DNA of 64,000 nucleotides from Lihuaxuella thermophila (GTDB lineage Bacteria > Bacillota > Bacilli > Thermoactinomycetales > Thermoactinomycetaceae). Every line of letters starts with the position of its first letter. The first letter of the stretch is position 1. The position numbers and the translations under genes are program-made. Where the stretch lies: assembly GCF_900110165.1 (NCBI RefSeq), contig NZ_FOCQ01000007.1:1-64000 (forward strand), in the 5' to 3' direction. The notes below the pieces were generated by a model. It was not told where the DNA came from, searched no databases, and saw nothing but the letters and a program-made list of their open reading frames with translations. Below, piece by piece: positions 36,165 through 46,190 of the stretch.

Positions 36165-36722
36165 TTAAAAATCACCTGAAATTTTCGATTTTTTCTTGCC
36201 CGCATTCCCTAACTTCTTCCATGATACAACCACCGCAAGTGTGACAATCACAGATACAACCGCTTCCGGAAGCCCGTTGGTCACCGCCACCGTCACGGCG
36301 ACTCCCGGTGCCAGATACCCTCTGATGACGGCCATGGTTAAGACAAGGATCGTATTGGTAATGGATCCCACAAAACCGGCCACTCCGATTGCCGCAAATT
36401 CGCTCACCCGCTTGAAGCCGGCATACGTCAAATACGCCGTCACCCCGATGAACAATCGCGGCAGAATCGCTACCAGCGGATCTTTGAACAGGGGAATGGT
36501 GGCGTTCAGAAATGACGATACACCAAAGATCAAACCGATGATCAGTCCGACCACCGGGCCTTGCACGATTCCCCCGATGACGGCCGGAACATGCATAATG
36601 GTGGCATTTCCCGCAGCAGTTGGCACCGGAATAAACCCCAACCGGGTCACGCCGAGCAAAATGGCCACCGCCCCCAAAACCCCGGCAATGACAATCTTAC
36701 GCACAGTTAAGCCTTTTTCCAT
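36165..36722 (-). CDS. ECF transporter S component
   Basis: A 185-residue membrane protein with six likely helices: the substrate-binding subunit of an energy-coupling factor importer. It has the typical PAVIGGIVQGPVVGLIIGLIFG segment near residue 45 and the ATIMHVP motif before it. The substrate is unknown; family relatives carry vitamins such as pantothenate or folate precursors. The nearby peptidases suggest an amide-containing substrate, but this is only context. RBS GAGGGGG. Confidence 0.85.
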   Translation of the reverse strand: MEKGLTVRKIVIAGVLGAVAILLGVTRLGFIPVPTAAGNATIMHVPAVIGGIVQGPVVGLIIGLIFGVSSFLNATIPLFKDPLVAILPRLFIGVTAYLTYAGFKRVSEFAAIGVAGFVGSITNTILVLTMAVIRGYLAPGVAVTVAVTNGLPEAVVSVIVTLAVVVSWKKLGNAGKKKSKISGDF

Positions 36723-36820
36723 GAATCATCCCCCTCTTCGAAATAAAGCCGGTCACGCATTTCACCTTTAGTTCGCGATTCCTGACATCCCAGGCATAAA
36801 GGTCGCAAAGCTTTTATTTC

Positions 36821-37660
36821 TCAATATGGAAACCAAATCAAAAAGAGAGAAAAAAGAAGACAGAAAAGAAGAACCAGATAATCTCCCGGCCTGGCCCGCA
36901 ATTTCCTGTAGCTCGTTCTTTCCCCGCCGGGTGTATAACAGCGCGCTTCCATCGCCAGCACCAAATCTTCCGCCCGGTTCATCGCCACATGAAACAGCGG
37001 GATAATGAGCGGAAACATGTCTTTGGTGCGCTCAACGATTTTCCACCAGGCACTCTGTCCAAATTGCGCGCCTCTGGAAGCCTGCGCTTTCATCATTTTT
37101 TCCATTTCCATCGCAAAGGTCGGCACAAACCGGATGGCAATCGTGATGATCAAAGAGAGTTCATGGACCGGGAATTTCACATGTTTTAGCGGTTTGAGGA
37201 GGCTCGCCATCCCGTGCGTCAGCTGGGTGGTGGAGGTGCTTAAGGTTAACACACTGCTGACAAAAATAATCTCGATAAACCGCAAAGCGGAAACAATGAC
37301 AAGCCGAATGCTCTCACTCGTGATGATGATGACGCCGTATTTGAGATAGACGGTTCCGCCGGATGCGACTTCCCCGTAGAATAAAAGCTGCAGAACCGCC
37401 AGGATGACAATAAAGGGCATGGCTGGCTTCACCCCGGACAATCCGTAGCCGACGGGGATCCGTGACAGCCGGAATAAAAGGCATACGAAGCTGAGCGCGA
37501 TGATATTTCCCGCATAGGTATCACAAACGGCAATGGCTGCCACCAGAACGGTAAATGCCACGATCTTGATCCGGGGATCGATGCGATGAATAAACGATCC
37601 CGTCGGCAAATACTGACCGATGGTAATATTTCGTGTCAATTCAAATTCATGTGCAGCCAC
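36821..37660 (-). CDS. ecfT: ECF transporter transmembrane component EcfT
   Basis: A 279-residue scaffold protein that couples the S component to the two ATPases. It has N-terminal hydrophobic helices starting after HRIDPRIKIVAF and the conserved ARG-containing coupling motif QASRGAQF near residue 205. A second, degenerate coupling segment lies near LAMEARCY at ~245. I start it at the GTG at 37660: AGGGAGG lies ten bases upstream. An earlier GTG at 37672 would abut the ribosome site. Overlaps the ecfA2 end. Confidence 0.88.
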   Translation of the reverse strand: MAAHEFELTRNITIGQYLPTGSFIHRIDPRIKIVAFTVLVAAIAVCDTYAGNIIALSFVCLLFRLSRIPVGYGLSGVKPAMPFIVILAVLQLLFYGEVASGGTVYLKYGVIIITSESIRLVIVSALRFIEIIFVSSVLTLSTSTTQLTHGMASLLKPLKHVKFPVHELSLIITIAIRFVPTFAMEMEKMMKAQASRGAQFGQSAWWKIVERTKDMFPLIIPLFHVAMNRAEDLVLAMEARCYTPGGERTSYRKLRARPGDYLVLLFCLLFSLFLIWFPY

Positions 37661-37668
37661 TCGGAGGT

Positions 37669-38524
37669 TCACCTCCCTGACGGTTGTAAGATGGATACAA
37701 TCTCGGCAGCTGCCGCTTCTGTCTCAAAGGCTGTCACGTCTACCGGGTAGCCCAGCTCTTGCAGCCGGTACAGAATTTCGACGGTTTCCGGTGTGCCGAT
37801 CCGGTGTTTAAAAAGAATTTCCCGGTTACCGAAGATCTCCCGGGGAGTACCGTGCGCCACACTTTTGCCACCGGCCAGCACGTAGATCCTGTCGGACAAA
37901 TAAGCGACTTCTTCCATGTTGTGGGAAACAAAAATCACCGTCATTTTTTCCGTTTGCTTCAGCCACTGAATGCGGTCCAATAAGTCTTTCCGGGAGCGTG
38001 GATCCAACCCGGCAGTCGGTTCATCCAGGACGAGTATTTGGGGCTGCAATGCGAGGATTCCCGCCAGAGCGACTTTCCGCTTTTGACCCCCGCTCAGGGC
38101 AAAAGCGGGACGAGTCCAGACCGACCCATTCCATCGCCCACTTGACCCGATCACGGACCTCTTTTAACGGGAGCCCCATTTTCAGCGGCCCGTAAGCCAC
38201 ATCATCCCCGATCAGCTTCTCGAAAATCTGATCCTCCGGATTTTGAAAGACAAGCCCCACCTTTCTCCGCAAAATTTGGAGATTCAGACGAGGGTCGGAC
38301 AAGTCCTGCCCGTCCACCAGCACTTTTCCCTGTTGAGGACGCAACAATCCGTTAAAGTGCTGGATCAGTGTGGATTTTCCCGATCCGGTATGCCCGATGA
38401 TCGCCACGCATTCCCCTTCATGTACGTTCATGTTGACACCGGAGAGAGCCTGATGCTCCAACGGCGTTTTTTTCATGTAAGTATGTTTGAGGTCGATCAC
38501 TTCTAAAACAGGCCCTGCGCTCAT
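37669..38524 (-). pseudogene. ecfA2: ECF ATPase EcfA2 with a frameshift
   Basis: The first frame (from ATG 38524, overlapping the ecfA1 stop as ATGA) encodes the N-terminal half: GHTGSGKSTL Walker A near residue 45, a Q-loop in VGLVFQNPEDQIF and a following helical segment to VGLDSSRF. The second frame continues with ALSGGQKRKVALAG (signature), LVLDEPTAGLDP (Walker B), an SHNMEEV H-loop and the EcfA2-like C-terminus to 37669. They meet at an AAAA run at 38101-38104; removing one base restores ...SSRFALSGGQ. A few residues also seem missing at the junction. The rest of the operon is intact, so this may be a recent mutation or a base-call error. Confidence 0.82.
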
Positions 38525-39384
38525 CCGGCATCCGCCCCTCTGATTCCCGACAACCGCCTCACCTCATCAATCATTTCTTGCTGCGAGATCAACCCGGATT
38601 GAAATGCAGGGACTTGATCATGAATCAGTCTGGCCATCCGGCTGGCCTCCGGAACATCCAGTTGGAGTTGGTGAAGCATTTCCTGCTGTTGAAAGATCTC
38701 GCGGGGGGTTCCTTCCATGACGATCCGCCCGCTCTCAATCACAAGAACCCGATCCGCTTCCGCTGCTTCCGACATATGGTGAGTAACAGTCACAATGGTC
38801 ATTCCCTCCCGATGAAGCTTCCGCACCACCCGCAGAATATCTCTCCGGCCGTAAGCATCCAGCATGCCGGTCGCTTCATCGAGCACCAGGCATTGCGGTC
38901 TCATGGCTATGATTCCCGCAATGGCAATCCGCTGTTTTTGCCCTCCCGACAAGTGATGGGGAGGACGGTTCCGGTATGTGCTCATCCCTACCGCATCCAA
39001 AGCAAAATCGATTCTTTCCTTCATTTCCTCACCGGGAACCCCGATGTTCTCGAGACCGAAAGCGACATCGTCTTCTACAATCGTGGCTACAATTTGATTG
39101 TCAGGGTGTTGAAACACCATCCCCACCTGTTGCCGGATCGATCGTCGATATTTATCTTCTTTCGTGTTCAGCCCGTTTACAAAGACATTTCCTGCAATTG
39201 GTTTCAGGATACCGTTTAAATGCTTGGCCAGGGTTGACTTCCCCGATCCGTTATGTCCGATAATCGCCACATATTCTCCGGGGTAAATGGAAAACGAAAC
39301 ATCACGGAGAACGGGAATCACATCATTTCTATTCACAACATAGTCAAACGAAACGCTCTCTGCCCGGATCAAAGGCTGCTTCAT
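38521..39384 (-). CDS. ecfA1: ECF transporter ATPase EcfA1
   Basis: A 287-residue ABC ATPase with GHNGSGKSTLAKHLNG near residue 43, QHPDNQIVA near 95, LSGGQKQRIAIAG near 145, LVLDEATGMLD near 165 and a THHMSEA H-loop. The VEDDVAFG and C-terminal helices are typical of EcfA. The Q-loop HPDNQ motif matches the EcfA1 subunit. ATG 39384 has AAGGGGAA and overlaps the upstream SDR stop as TGATG; the open frame further upstream lies inside the SDR gene. Confidence 0.9.
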   Translation of the reverse strand: MKQPLIRAESVSFDYVVNRNDVIPVLRDVSFSIYPGEYVAIIGHNGSGKSTLAKHLNGILKPIAGNVFVNGLNTKEDKYRRSIRQQVGMVFQHPDNQIVATIVEDDVAFGLENIGVPGEEMKERIDFALDAVGMSTYRNRPPHHLSGGQKQRIAIAGIIAMRPQCLVLDEATGMLDAYGRRDILRVVRKLHREGMTIVTVTHHMSEAAEADRVLVIESGRIVMEGTPREIFQQQEMLHQLQLDVPEASRMARLIHDQVPAFQSGLISQQEMIDEVRRLSGIRGADAG

Positions 39385-40154
39385 CAGATTCCCCTTCCCC
39401 CGTCCACATTCATGATCTCGCCGGTCACGCTCTTCGCCAGATCGGAAGCCAGATAAAGAGCAGCCTGGGCAATCTCCTCCGGTTGAATCAATCGTCTTAA
39501 GGGAACGGATTCCAAAAAGATCTTTCTCTTTTGCTCTTCCGCCTGGCCCGCATCCCCTGAGAGAAATTGCCCAAGCATGGGAGTTTCGGCCGGACCCGGA
39601 TTGATGGCATTCACCCGGATTTGATAGGGAGCCAATTCCAAAGCCAGCGCTTTGGTGAATAAGATGACCGCCCCTTTGGAAGCGCAATAGGCATTTAATC
39701 CCGGTCTGGCCCGCACTCCGGCGATAGAGGCAATGTTGATAATCGTTCCTCTCATTCTTTTTTTCATGAACGGAACCACATGCCTCGATGTCAAAAAAAC
39801 CGATTTGGCATTCACATTCATGATTTTGTCCCACTGCTCCGGGCTCAGCTGCTCCACAGGAGTGAAAACCTGGGCTACTCCCGCACTATTGACCAGGACG
39901 TCCACGTGGCCGAAGGTTTCCAGTGTTTCACTCACCATCTCTTTCACACTATCATCGTCCGTTACATCTGTGCGGATCACAAGAGCCTGCTGCCGGTTTA
40001 ACTCCACAGCGGCTTGCTCTGCAGCTTGCTCATTCAGATCAGCCAGCACCACATTTGCCCCCTGCTGAGCGAAAAGCCTGGCCGCCGCCTTTCCCATTCC
40101 GGAGCCGGCACCTGTGACAATCGCGGTTTTACCTTGCAACAATCCGGGAGTCAT
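39384..40154 (-). CDS. SDR-family oxidoreductase heading the ECF operon
   Basis: A 256-residue classical short-chain dehydrogenase: TGAGSGMGKAAARLF near residue 14, VLADLNE after beta-2, NSAGVAQVF near 92, catalytic Ser in NIASIAG, YCASKGA near 156. The Asp after beta-2 points to NAD. It is translationally coupled to ecfA1, which suggests that its substrate is related to the transported compound. Product and substrate unknown. RBS GGTGATC. Confidence 0.85.
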   Translation of the reverse strand: MTPGLLQGKTAIVTGAGSGMGKAAARLFAQQGANVVLADLNEQAAEQAAVELNRQQALVIRTDVTDDDSVKEMVSETLETFGHVDVLVNSAGVAQVFTPVEQLSPEQWDKIMNVNAKSVFLTSRHVVPFMKKRMRGTIINIASIAGVRARPGLNAYCASKGAVILFTKALALELAPYQIRVNAINPGPAETPMLGQFLSGDAGQAEEQKRKIFLESVPLRRLIQPEEIAQAALYLASDLAKSVTGEIMNVDGGRGI

Positions 40155-40402
40155 GAATGATCACCACCATCTCATCAGTTGTCAGCTCTTTGACAGCGCA
40201 GTGAAGGCTTTCTTGTCCGATTCCTTTTTTTGGCCGCTCTCTCACCAACAATTCTGTTCTTGTGTGTATTTTCTATATATATAATATACTATTAATATAC
40301 TAAAAATTCTATCTAAAGACATATGAAGTTTTGGGACTTAAATCATCGATAATGTAATAATTCGATCATACTCAACCATTCGCTATCATGCTTAGCACTT
40401 GT
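40155..40402. other. AT-rich upstream region of the SDR-ECF operon
   Basis: No gene seen. It holds a short inverted repeat TTGTCAGCTCTTTGACAG near 40180-40197 and a TATA-rich stretch at 40271-40310 that must include the operon promoter, but no -35/-10 pair stands out. Confidence 0.35.
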
Positions 40403-40460
40403 GCGGGAAAAAACTCCTCCGCCCGTCCCACGATCTGCTGGGCAAGGAGTTTTTTCCCGC
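40403..40460. terminator. Long bidirectional hairpin terminator
   Basis: GCGGGAAAAAACTCCT pairs perfectly with AGGAGTTTTTTCCCGC across a 26-base loop. It follows the MFS gene of the inositol region on the minus strand. Confidence 0.8.
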
Positions 40461-40475
40461 TCCCTTTGTGTCATC

Positions 40476-41660
40476 CTAACCTCTGAACGCCTGATAAGCG
40501 CTCTCCTTTTTATTCCAAAAGATAATCAATACAGTTGCCATCAGTCCCAAAGTGCCTGCAAAATAAAACCCTGCCGTCAAACCCATAGCTGAATTCAACA
40601 CTCCTGCAAGGAAGGGGCCGGCGAACATGCCGATCGCATACAGCGCCTGATAAATCCCCATGGCTGTGGCCCTTTTTTCATGTGGAATAGTTTCGATAGC
40701 CATTCCGAGCAGCGGCGGAAAAAGCAGTCCTTGGAAAAATCCGTTCAAGCCTAGAATGAGACACAGCCAACCTTTTGTATCAATGAACGGGGTTACCAGC
40801 GTAAAAAATGCACTGAGCAAAAAAGCGATCATCAAAGAATTCCATTTACCAAAGACCGGAACAAAGATCTTCCCTATAAACAGGGTGGCGAATGCATGGG
40901 GAATCATAAAGAAAAGCACAATGAGACTCAGGTCGCTTGCTCTCAACCCGAGCTTTAATGCATAGGAAGGCAGGAAGCCAAACATAGTCGTAAAAATCAT
41001 ACTGTGCGCGATCACAGATAGGAGAGAAACCTTCAAAAGAACGGGCTCTTTCATGACTGAGATCAGCGCTTTGAATGGCACCGGTTGCCGCCCGATGCCC
41101 TCTTTGGGCTCATCAATCAAAAAAGAGAGGACCACGCCGATCAAACCGATGATCCCGCCCGCCCAGAAGGGAGCATGCCAGCCCCATTGCTCAACGAGAT
41201 AACCACTTAAGCACATGCCTAATAATTGTGCCAAGACAACAACAAATTGAATGCCGCTCATCGCGCGATGAACTTCCTGATCCGCAAAATAACTTGAAAA
41301 TAAAACGGTGAAAACAACCCATGTCGCTACGGCAATCCCGGCAAGAGACCGGGCCAGAAGCACCCATCCCAAACTGTCAGTCAGCGCAAATGCCAGACAA
41401 CTGAACGCACTGGTGAACATCCCGAATATAATGAAGGGCCTTCTTGATTTTATAAGATCCGAACAGATTCCGACGGGGAGACGAAACAAGAATTGCATCA
41501 GCCCGTAACTGCCCAAAACAAGGCCGGTAAATGTATACTCGCCTCCCAACCATTCAATATACGGAGATAATATGGGCAAGTAAATAAAATGGGGAAACCA
41601 TAACATAAACGAAACAATCATGAAAATAAATCTGTTTCCGGGAGAAGCAGGGGCTCTCAA
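40476..41660 (-). CDS. MFS transporter at the end of the inositol cluster
   Basis: A 394-residue carrier with about 12 hydrophobic segments. The loop 2-3 motif is present as VGICSDLIKSRRPFIIFG near residue 63. The TTG start at 41660 has GGGAGG 7 bases upstream. It is 46 bases after iolJ and is followed by a strong terminator, so it is probably the last gene of the iol operon. Substrate unknown; an inositol-related sugar or a breakdown product is possible. It is unlike the ACS-type carrier at 58746. Confidence 0.8.
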   Translation of the reverse strand: MRAPASPGNRFIFMIVSFMLWFPHFIYLPILSPYIEWLGGEYTFTGLVLGSYGLMQFLFRLPVGICSDLIKSRRPFIIFGMFTSAFSCLAFALTDSLGWVLLARSLAGIAVATWVVFTVLFSSYFADQEVHRAMSGIQFVVVLAQLLGMCLSGYLVEQWGWHAPFWAGGIIGLIGVVLSFLIDEPKEGIGRQPVPFKALISVMKEPVLLKVSLLSVIAHSMIFTTMFGFLPSYALKLGLRASDLSLIVLFFMIPHAFATLFIGKIFVPVFGKWNSLMIAFLLSAFFTLVTPFIDTKGWLCLILGLNGFFQGLLFPPLLGMAIETIPHEKRATAMGIYQALYAIGMFAGPFLAGVLNSAMGLTAGFYFAGTLGLMATVLIIFWNKKESAYQAFRG

Positions 41661-41705
41661 ATGACTACCTCCCTGTTGATTCCCCGTATTTTTCGTCCTT
41701 GTGCG

Positions 41706-42569
41706 TTAAGCTTTTCCGGAACAGCCGAATTCCCGCATCTTTCTTTTCACTGTATCCTTGACTGCCTCTCTGGCTGCCCCCAGGTATTTGCGGGGATCGT
41801 ATAATTTTCCGTCCTCCTCCAGTACTCTGCGAATGGTTGTAGTACAGGCCAGTTGATTTTCCGTGTTTACATTGATTTTGGCTGTGCCCAGAGAGATGGC
41901 CCTCTGTATGTCATGGGTCGGAATGCCTGTTCCGCCGTGCAATACAAGTGGTACGCCGGTTAATTTATGAATTTCCTCCATGCGGGAAAAGTGGAGTTTT
42001 GGTTCCCCTTTATACGGTCCGTGCACGGAACCCAAAGCGGGAGCCAAACAATCGACACCCGTTTCCCGGACCAGCCGCCCGCACTCTTCAGGAATCGCGT
42101 AGAACGCATCGGTTTCATCGACAATTAAATCATCTTCCTGTCCACCGATCCGGCCCAACTCGGCTTCCACTGAAACTCCCAAAGCATGGGCCGCTTCCAC
42201 CACTTTCTTCGTTTTGGCAATATTGATCTCTAACGGATCATGTGACGCATCGATCATCACCGAAGTAAAACCGGCATAAATCGCCTGCAAACACTGTTCG
42301 AGCGACAAACCATGATCCAGATGAAGAGCGACCGGAACGGTGATTTGATATTCCTCCACAAGTGCCTTTACCATCGACGCTGCCAGTTTTAGCCCTCCCA
42401 AATAACCGATATAGCCCGGGCTTACAGCGAGAATAACGGGAGCATGCTCTTCTTGCGCCGCTTGCAAAATGGCTTGTGTGAACTCCAGGTTATTGATATT
42501 GAAATGACCTACGGCGTATTTTTCCTGCAACGCTTTGTTCAACATTTCCTTAAGGGAAACCAATGGCAT
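41706..42569 (-). CDS. iolJ: Class II aldolase IolJ (5-keto-2-deoxygluconate 6-phosphate aldolase)
   Basis: Splits 2-deoxy-5-keto-gluconate 6-phosphate to dihydroxyacetone phosphate and malonic semialdehyde. The 287-residue zinc aldolase shows GHFNINNLE near residue 21, [12 protein letters not shown] near 82, [15 protein letters not shown] near 105, and metal ligands in GSVHGPYKG and [17 protein letters not shown] near 235 is typical of the family. Fructose-bisphosphate aldolase of the FbaA type is the main alternative; iol context favours IolJ. GGGAGG lies 11 bases before the ATG. Confidence 0.85.
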   Translation of the reverse strand: MPLVSLKEMLNKALQEKYAVGHFNINNLEFTQAILQAAQEEHAPVILAVSPGYIGYLGGLKLAASMVKALVEEYQITVPVALHLDHGLSLEQCLQAIYAGFTSVMIDASHDPLEINIAKTKKVVEAAHALGVSVEAELGRIGGQEDDLIVDETDAFYAIPEECGRLVRETGVDCLAPALGSVHGPYKGEPKLHFSRMEEIHKLTGVPLVLHGGTGIPTHDIQRAISLGTAKINVNTENQLACTTTIRRVLEEDGKLYDPRKYLGAAREAVKDTVKRKMREFGCSGKA

Positions 42570-42713
42570 GATCCAACGGACCTCCCGTTCAAAGAGTTAA
42601 AATATCACGGCGGGTTGCCAATGTTTGCATCGTTGCATCCGTGCGGTCTTGTTCAACACCTGCTCCAACGATGTCATCTGCATCTTGCCAAGATTTTTCC
42701 ATTTCTCCCTGTG

Positions 42714-42752
42714 CAAGCGTCCGGGGTACCAAATGGACGCTTGGTACCCCGG
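42714..42752. repeat. Overlapping, mutually exclusive inverted repeats
   Basis: CCGGGGTACCAA (42721-42732) pairs with TTGGTACCCCGG (42741-42752), a 12-bp perfect stem followed on the plus strand by CTTTTTT. AAGCGTCC (42714-42721) pairs with GGACGCTT (42735-42742) and overlaps both arms. It lies just beyond the iolA stop. Confidence 0.6.
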
Positions 42753-42757
42753 CTTTT

Positions 42758-44215
42758 TTACCAGCGAGCGGTAACCATTTTCTTTCTCGTATAAAATTCC
42801 ACCCCATCCATACCATTGGCATGGAGATCTCCATAGAAGGAGTTTTTCCATCCGGAAAAGGGGAAGAAGGCCATCGGTGCAGGTACGCCGAGGTTCACGC
42901 CCAACATACCGGCATCGATCTCTTCACGGAATTTGCGAACATTGCTTCCGTCTTGCGTATAAATGCAGGCCCCGTTTGCAAACGGGGACTTATTGGCTAC
43001 TTCAATCGCCTCATCCAGTGTGTGGACACGGACAATCGACAGGACCGGAGCGAAAATTTCATCTTTCCAGATGGTCATCTCGGTAGTCACATGATCGAAA
43101 ATCGTAGGTCCGACAAAATAGCCTGTCTGCCCGGCCGCTTCATCTTTACGTCCGTCTCGGACCAGCCGGGCTCCTTCTTTTTCACCCGCTTCGATGTATT
43201 TAATCGTTCTTTCCTTATGGGCATCGCGAATGACCGGGCCGAGGAATACCCCTTCGTCCAATCCGTTCCCGATCTTGATTTCATCGGCAGCTTTGACCAA
43301 CTTTTCGATGAGCGGCTCGGCCACATCCCCCACCGCAACAACGACGGAAGCAGCCATGCACCGCTCCCCGGCGGAACCGAAAGCAGCCGTGATAATTTGT
43401 TGAGCGGCCAAGTCCAAATCAGCATCCGGCATCACGATGGAATGATTTTTGGCCCCAGTTAACGCTTGAACCCGTTTGCCATGGGCGGCAGCCGTTTTAT
43501 ACACATATTCGCCGACCGGCTGCGATCCCACAAAGGAAATGGCTTTCACATCCGGATGTTCCAACAATCCGTTGACCACATCGCGGGCACCATGAACAAT
43601 ATTGAATACCCCGTCCGGCAGCCCGGCTTCCTTAAACAGTTCAGCGAGGCGGTTGGCGAGCAGCGGAGTCCGTTCAGACGGCTTCAGTACGAACGTATTT
43701 CCACAGGCAATAGCGAGAGGGAACATCCAGCAGGGAACCATCATCGGGAAGTTGAACGGCGTGATTCCTCCCACCACGCCCACCGGATAACGGTACATTC
43801 CGGATTCTATATTTGTGGCGATATCGGGCAACTGTTTTCCCATCATTAAGGAAGGAGCCCCCGCAGCAAACTCGACACACTCGATCCCCCGTTGCACTTC
43901 ACCGTAAGCCTCTCCGTAACTTTTCCCGTTCTCAAGAGTGACGAGACGGGCAAGTTCTTCCCAGTGCGCCACCAGCAATTGCTGATATTTGAACAGAATG
44001 CGTGCTCTGCGCGGAACCGGCGTTTTGCGCCACGTTTGAAACGCTTCCTTCGCTGCCTCCACCGCACGATCCAGGTCCTCGCGGCTGGAGATCGGCACAT
44101 GAGCCAGGGTTTCCCCGGTTGCCGGATTGGGAACCACTTCGGTTTTGCCGGAAGTGGATGCCACCCACTCGCCACCGATAAAGTTTTTAAGGGTTTGTAC
44201 AGTCGTTGTCGACAT
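42758..44215 (-). CDS. iolA: Malonic/methylmalonic semialdehyde dehydrogenase IolA
   Basis: Converts malonic semialdehyde to acetyl-CoA with CoA and NAD, the last inositol step. The 485-residue CoA-acylating aldehyde dehydrogenase has [16 protein letters not shown] near residue 146, [12 protein letters not shown] near 225, catalytic Cys in [13 protein letters not shown] near 285, and ETTEIWKDE-type [17 protein letters not shown] near 380. The Cys context is characteristic of MmsA/IolA. The ATG at 44215 has GGAGAGGAG; earlier codons in frame are not supported. About 100 bases separate it from iolC. Confidence 0.95.
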   Translation of the reverse strand: MSTTTVQTLKNFIGGEWVASTSGKTEVVPNPATGETLAHVPISSREDLDRAVEAAKEAFQTWRKTPVPRRARILFKYQQLLVAHWEELARLVTLENGKSYGEAYGEVQRGIECVEFAAGAPSLMMGKQLPDIATNIESGMYRYPVGVVGGITPFNFPMMVPCWMFPLAIACGNTFVLKPSERTPLLANRLAELFKEAGLPDGVFNIVHGARDVVNGLLEHPDVKAISFVGSQPVGEYVYKTAAAHGKRVQALTGAKNHSIVMPDADLDLAAQQIITAAFGSAGERCMAASVVVAVGDVAEPLIEKLVKAADEIKIGNGLDEGVFLGPVIRDAHKERTIKYIEAGEKEGARLVRDGRKDEAAGQTGYFVGPTIFDHVTTEMTIWKDEIFAPVLSIVRVHTLDEAIEVANKSPFANGACIYTQDGSNVRKFREEIDAGMLGVNLGVPAPMAFFPFSGWKNSFYGDLHANGMDGVEFYTRKKMVTARW

Positions 44216-44316
44216 GATGATAACTCCTCTCCGGTTGGATTTATACCTGTTGTAAATGATGCGGGACACCATCTCAGTTCTCCATGGCCTTTCACATTTC
44301 TGACTTAAGAGTACAT

Positions 44317-45348
44317 TCATTCCCGGGTTGTGTCGGCAAATTCAACGGTTAATTCCCCGTTTTTGCACTTTTGGATATAGTTGTCGATTTGGCCGGCAGT
44401 CGGCATGGCCTCCGAGCAGCTATGGCTGGAAATCACAATCGAAGCGGCTGCCGCACCGTATTCCATCGACCTGGGAATGTCCCATCCCTGCATCAGTCCG
44501 TAGATAAAGCCTGCGGCATAGGAATCCCCGGCACCGAATGTTTTGATCACCTTGGCCGGAAAAACCGTTCCCTCAAAGCTTTCTCCCCGTTTGGTGTAAG
44601 CGATGGAACCGTTTTTCCCGTGTTTGATCACTACAATTTTGGCATGATAGGCAAACCACTTTTGGGCGGTAAACGAATCATCATGGTTGGGATTCTGTTC
44701 GAAGCGCTCCATCATATCGAATTCTTCCCTCGTGCCGATGATGACATCGCACTTCTCGGCCGCCAGGTTGTAATACACCGCCGTCTCCTCCGGTGATGTC
44801 CACGTGTAAGGTCTGTAGTCGAGATCGAAGAAGACGACCACATCATGCTTCCGGGCATAATCGAGAGCTAAAAAGACAGCTTCCCGGGAAGGGCTTTTCG
44901 CCAGGGCGGTTCCCGAAATCAAAAGCGTTTTGGCGTTTTTGATATATTCTTCGCTGATATCCCCGGGTTCCAGCTTTAAGTCGGCTACATTATCCCTGTA
45001 CAAAAGAATGCTGCAATCGGTCGGGCTTTTGATTTCCGTGAACGCAAGTCCTGTTACACTTCCCGATTGGTCGGTAATGACATTGGATGTATCAATCTGA
45101 TTTTTTTTCAGGTAATTCAGGATAAACCTGCCCATCTGATCATCCGCCACCCGTCCGATAAACCCTGTTTTCAACCCTAATCTGGACATCCCGATCGCAA
45201 TATTGGCGGGCGATCCCCCCACATATTTGGTGAAGGTGACCGATTCTTCCATGGGGCGGTTGATTTCATTGGCATTCAAATCGATACACAGACGTCCGAT
45301 GGCGATAAAATCCATCGGTTTGCGGCTGTCAAAATTTAATAGATTCAT
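44317..45348 (-). CDS. iolC: 5-Dehydro-2-deoxygluconokinase IolC
   Basis: A PfkB/ribokinase-family enzyme that phosphorylates 2-deoxy-5-keto-D-gluconate. Of 343 residues, [24 protein letters not shown] near 45 is PfkB signature 1, and [15 protein letters not shown] near 275 holds the catalytic Asp and anion hole. The N-terminal [17 protein letters not shown] is typical of IolC. ATG 45348 is selected by AAGGAAGG. It follows iolB by 17 bases in the minus-strand operon iolD-E-B-C-A-J. Confidence 0.95.
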   Translation of the reverse strand: MNLLNFDSRKPMDFIAIGRLCIDLNANEINRPMEESVTFTKYVGGSPANIAIGMSRLGLKTGFIGRVADDQMGRFILNYLKKNQIDTSNVITDQSGSVTGLAFTEIKSPTDCSILLYRDNVADLKLEPGDISEEYIKNAKTLLISGTALAKSPSREAVFLALDYARKHDVVVFFDLDYRPYTWTSPEETAVYYNLAAEKCDVIIGTREEFDMMERFEQNPNHDDSFTAQKWFAYHAKIVVIKHGKNGSIAYTKRGESFEGTVFPAKVIKTFGAGDSYAAGFIYGLMQGWDIPRSMEYGAAAASIVISSHSCSEAMPTAGQIDNYIQKCKNGELTVEFADTTRE

Positions 45349-45365
45349 CGGGTTGATCCTTCCTT

Positions 45366-46190
45366 TCACAACTGCTTTGCTGCCAGTTTCCTCTCCATCA
45401 CCCATTCATGATCCGGATCATTGCGAAACTTCCACGTACGGACCGGTCCGGCCATGACGTTCAAGTAGTAGATTTCATATCCGGGCGGGGCCGCAACCGG
45501 GTGGTAACCTTTGGGCACCAGTACCGCATCGCCGTTTCTGACGATCAGCGTTTCATCCAGGGAACGGTCGTCGGTGTAAACTCGTTGCACGGCAAACCCG
45601 TGTCCGGGATGCACTTTGTGATAATACGTTTCCTCTAAATAAGACTCTTCGGGCAGGCGATCTTGATCGTGTTTGTGAGGAGGATAACTGGACCAGTTGC
45701 CTTCGGGCGTAAACACTTCTACCACCAGCAGGCTGTCGGCCGGTTTTTGTTCAGGAAGGATGTTATGAATCTTTCTTTCAATATTTCCGGCTCCTCTCAT
45801 CTCCACCCCGACGTCTTCCGGGGCAATCAATCGGGCAGGATGCGTTCCCTTTCCCGGAGCCAGGCATACCGCCAATTCCAGATCCGTCACGGCCTCTACT
45901 TCATAGAAATCTCCAGGCGGCACATAGACGGAATAAGGCGGAATTTTTTCAAAAACATCCATTCGCTCGCCAATGTTTTCCCATTTTTCCGTTTTGGTGC
46001 TGAGATGAGCTTTGCCTGTCAACAGGACGATACAAACTTCCCGGTCACCCGTTTCCTTTTTCAGGGTCTTTCCTTTCTGCAAAGCATAAACTTCAAACCC
46101 CACATACTTCCAACCGGCCGATTCCGGGGAAATGCTTAACACCTTGCCTTCTTCATCCGGTGTGTGGCTCGGGATGATCAAATCACTCAC
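45366..46190 (-). CDS. iolB: 5-Deoxy-glucuronate isomerase IolB
   Basis: Isomerises 5-deoxy-glucuronate to 5-keto-2-deoxygluconate. A 274-residue bicupin with metal-ligand clusters in SSYPPHKHDQD near residue 162 and the preceding ETYYHK/HPGHGF region. The C-terminal NVMAGPVRTWKFRNDPDHEW motif is characteristic. GTG start at 46190 has GGGAG four bases upstream and overlaps the iolE stop by 8 bases. Confidence 0.95.
   Translation of the reverse strand: MSDLIIPSHTPDEEGKVLSISPESAGWKYVGFEVYALQKGKTLKKETGDREVCIVLLTGKAHLSTKTEKWENIGERMDVFEKIPPYSVYVPPGDFYEVEAVTDLELAVCLAPGKGTHPARLIAPEDVGVEMRGAGNIERKIHNILPEQKPADSLLVVEVFTPEGNWSSYPPHKHDQDRLPEESYLEETYYHKVHPGHGFAVQRVYTDDRSLDETLIVRNGDAVLVPKGYHPVAAPPGYEIYYLNVMAGPVRTWKFRNDPDHEWVMERKLAAKQL

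Noticed and set aside
38080-38120. Programmed frameshift in ecfA2
   Set aside because: No slippery heptamer with a downstream stem stands out, and ABC ATPases of this family are not known for frameshifting. Mutation or base-call error is simpler.
38521-39834. A 437-residue version of EcfA1 with a ~150-residue N-terminal extension
   Set aside because: The extension lies wholly inside the upstream SDR gene in another frame and is Gly/Ser/Arg-rich nonsense; the internal ATG at 39384 has a proper ribosome site and gives the family length.
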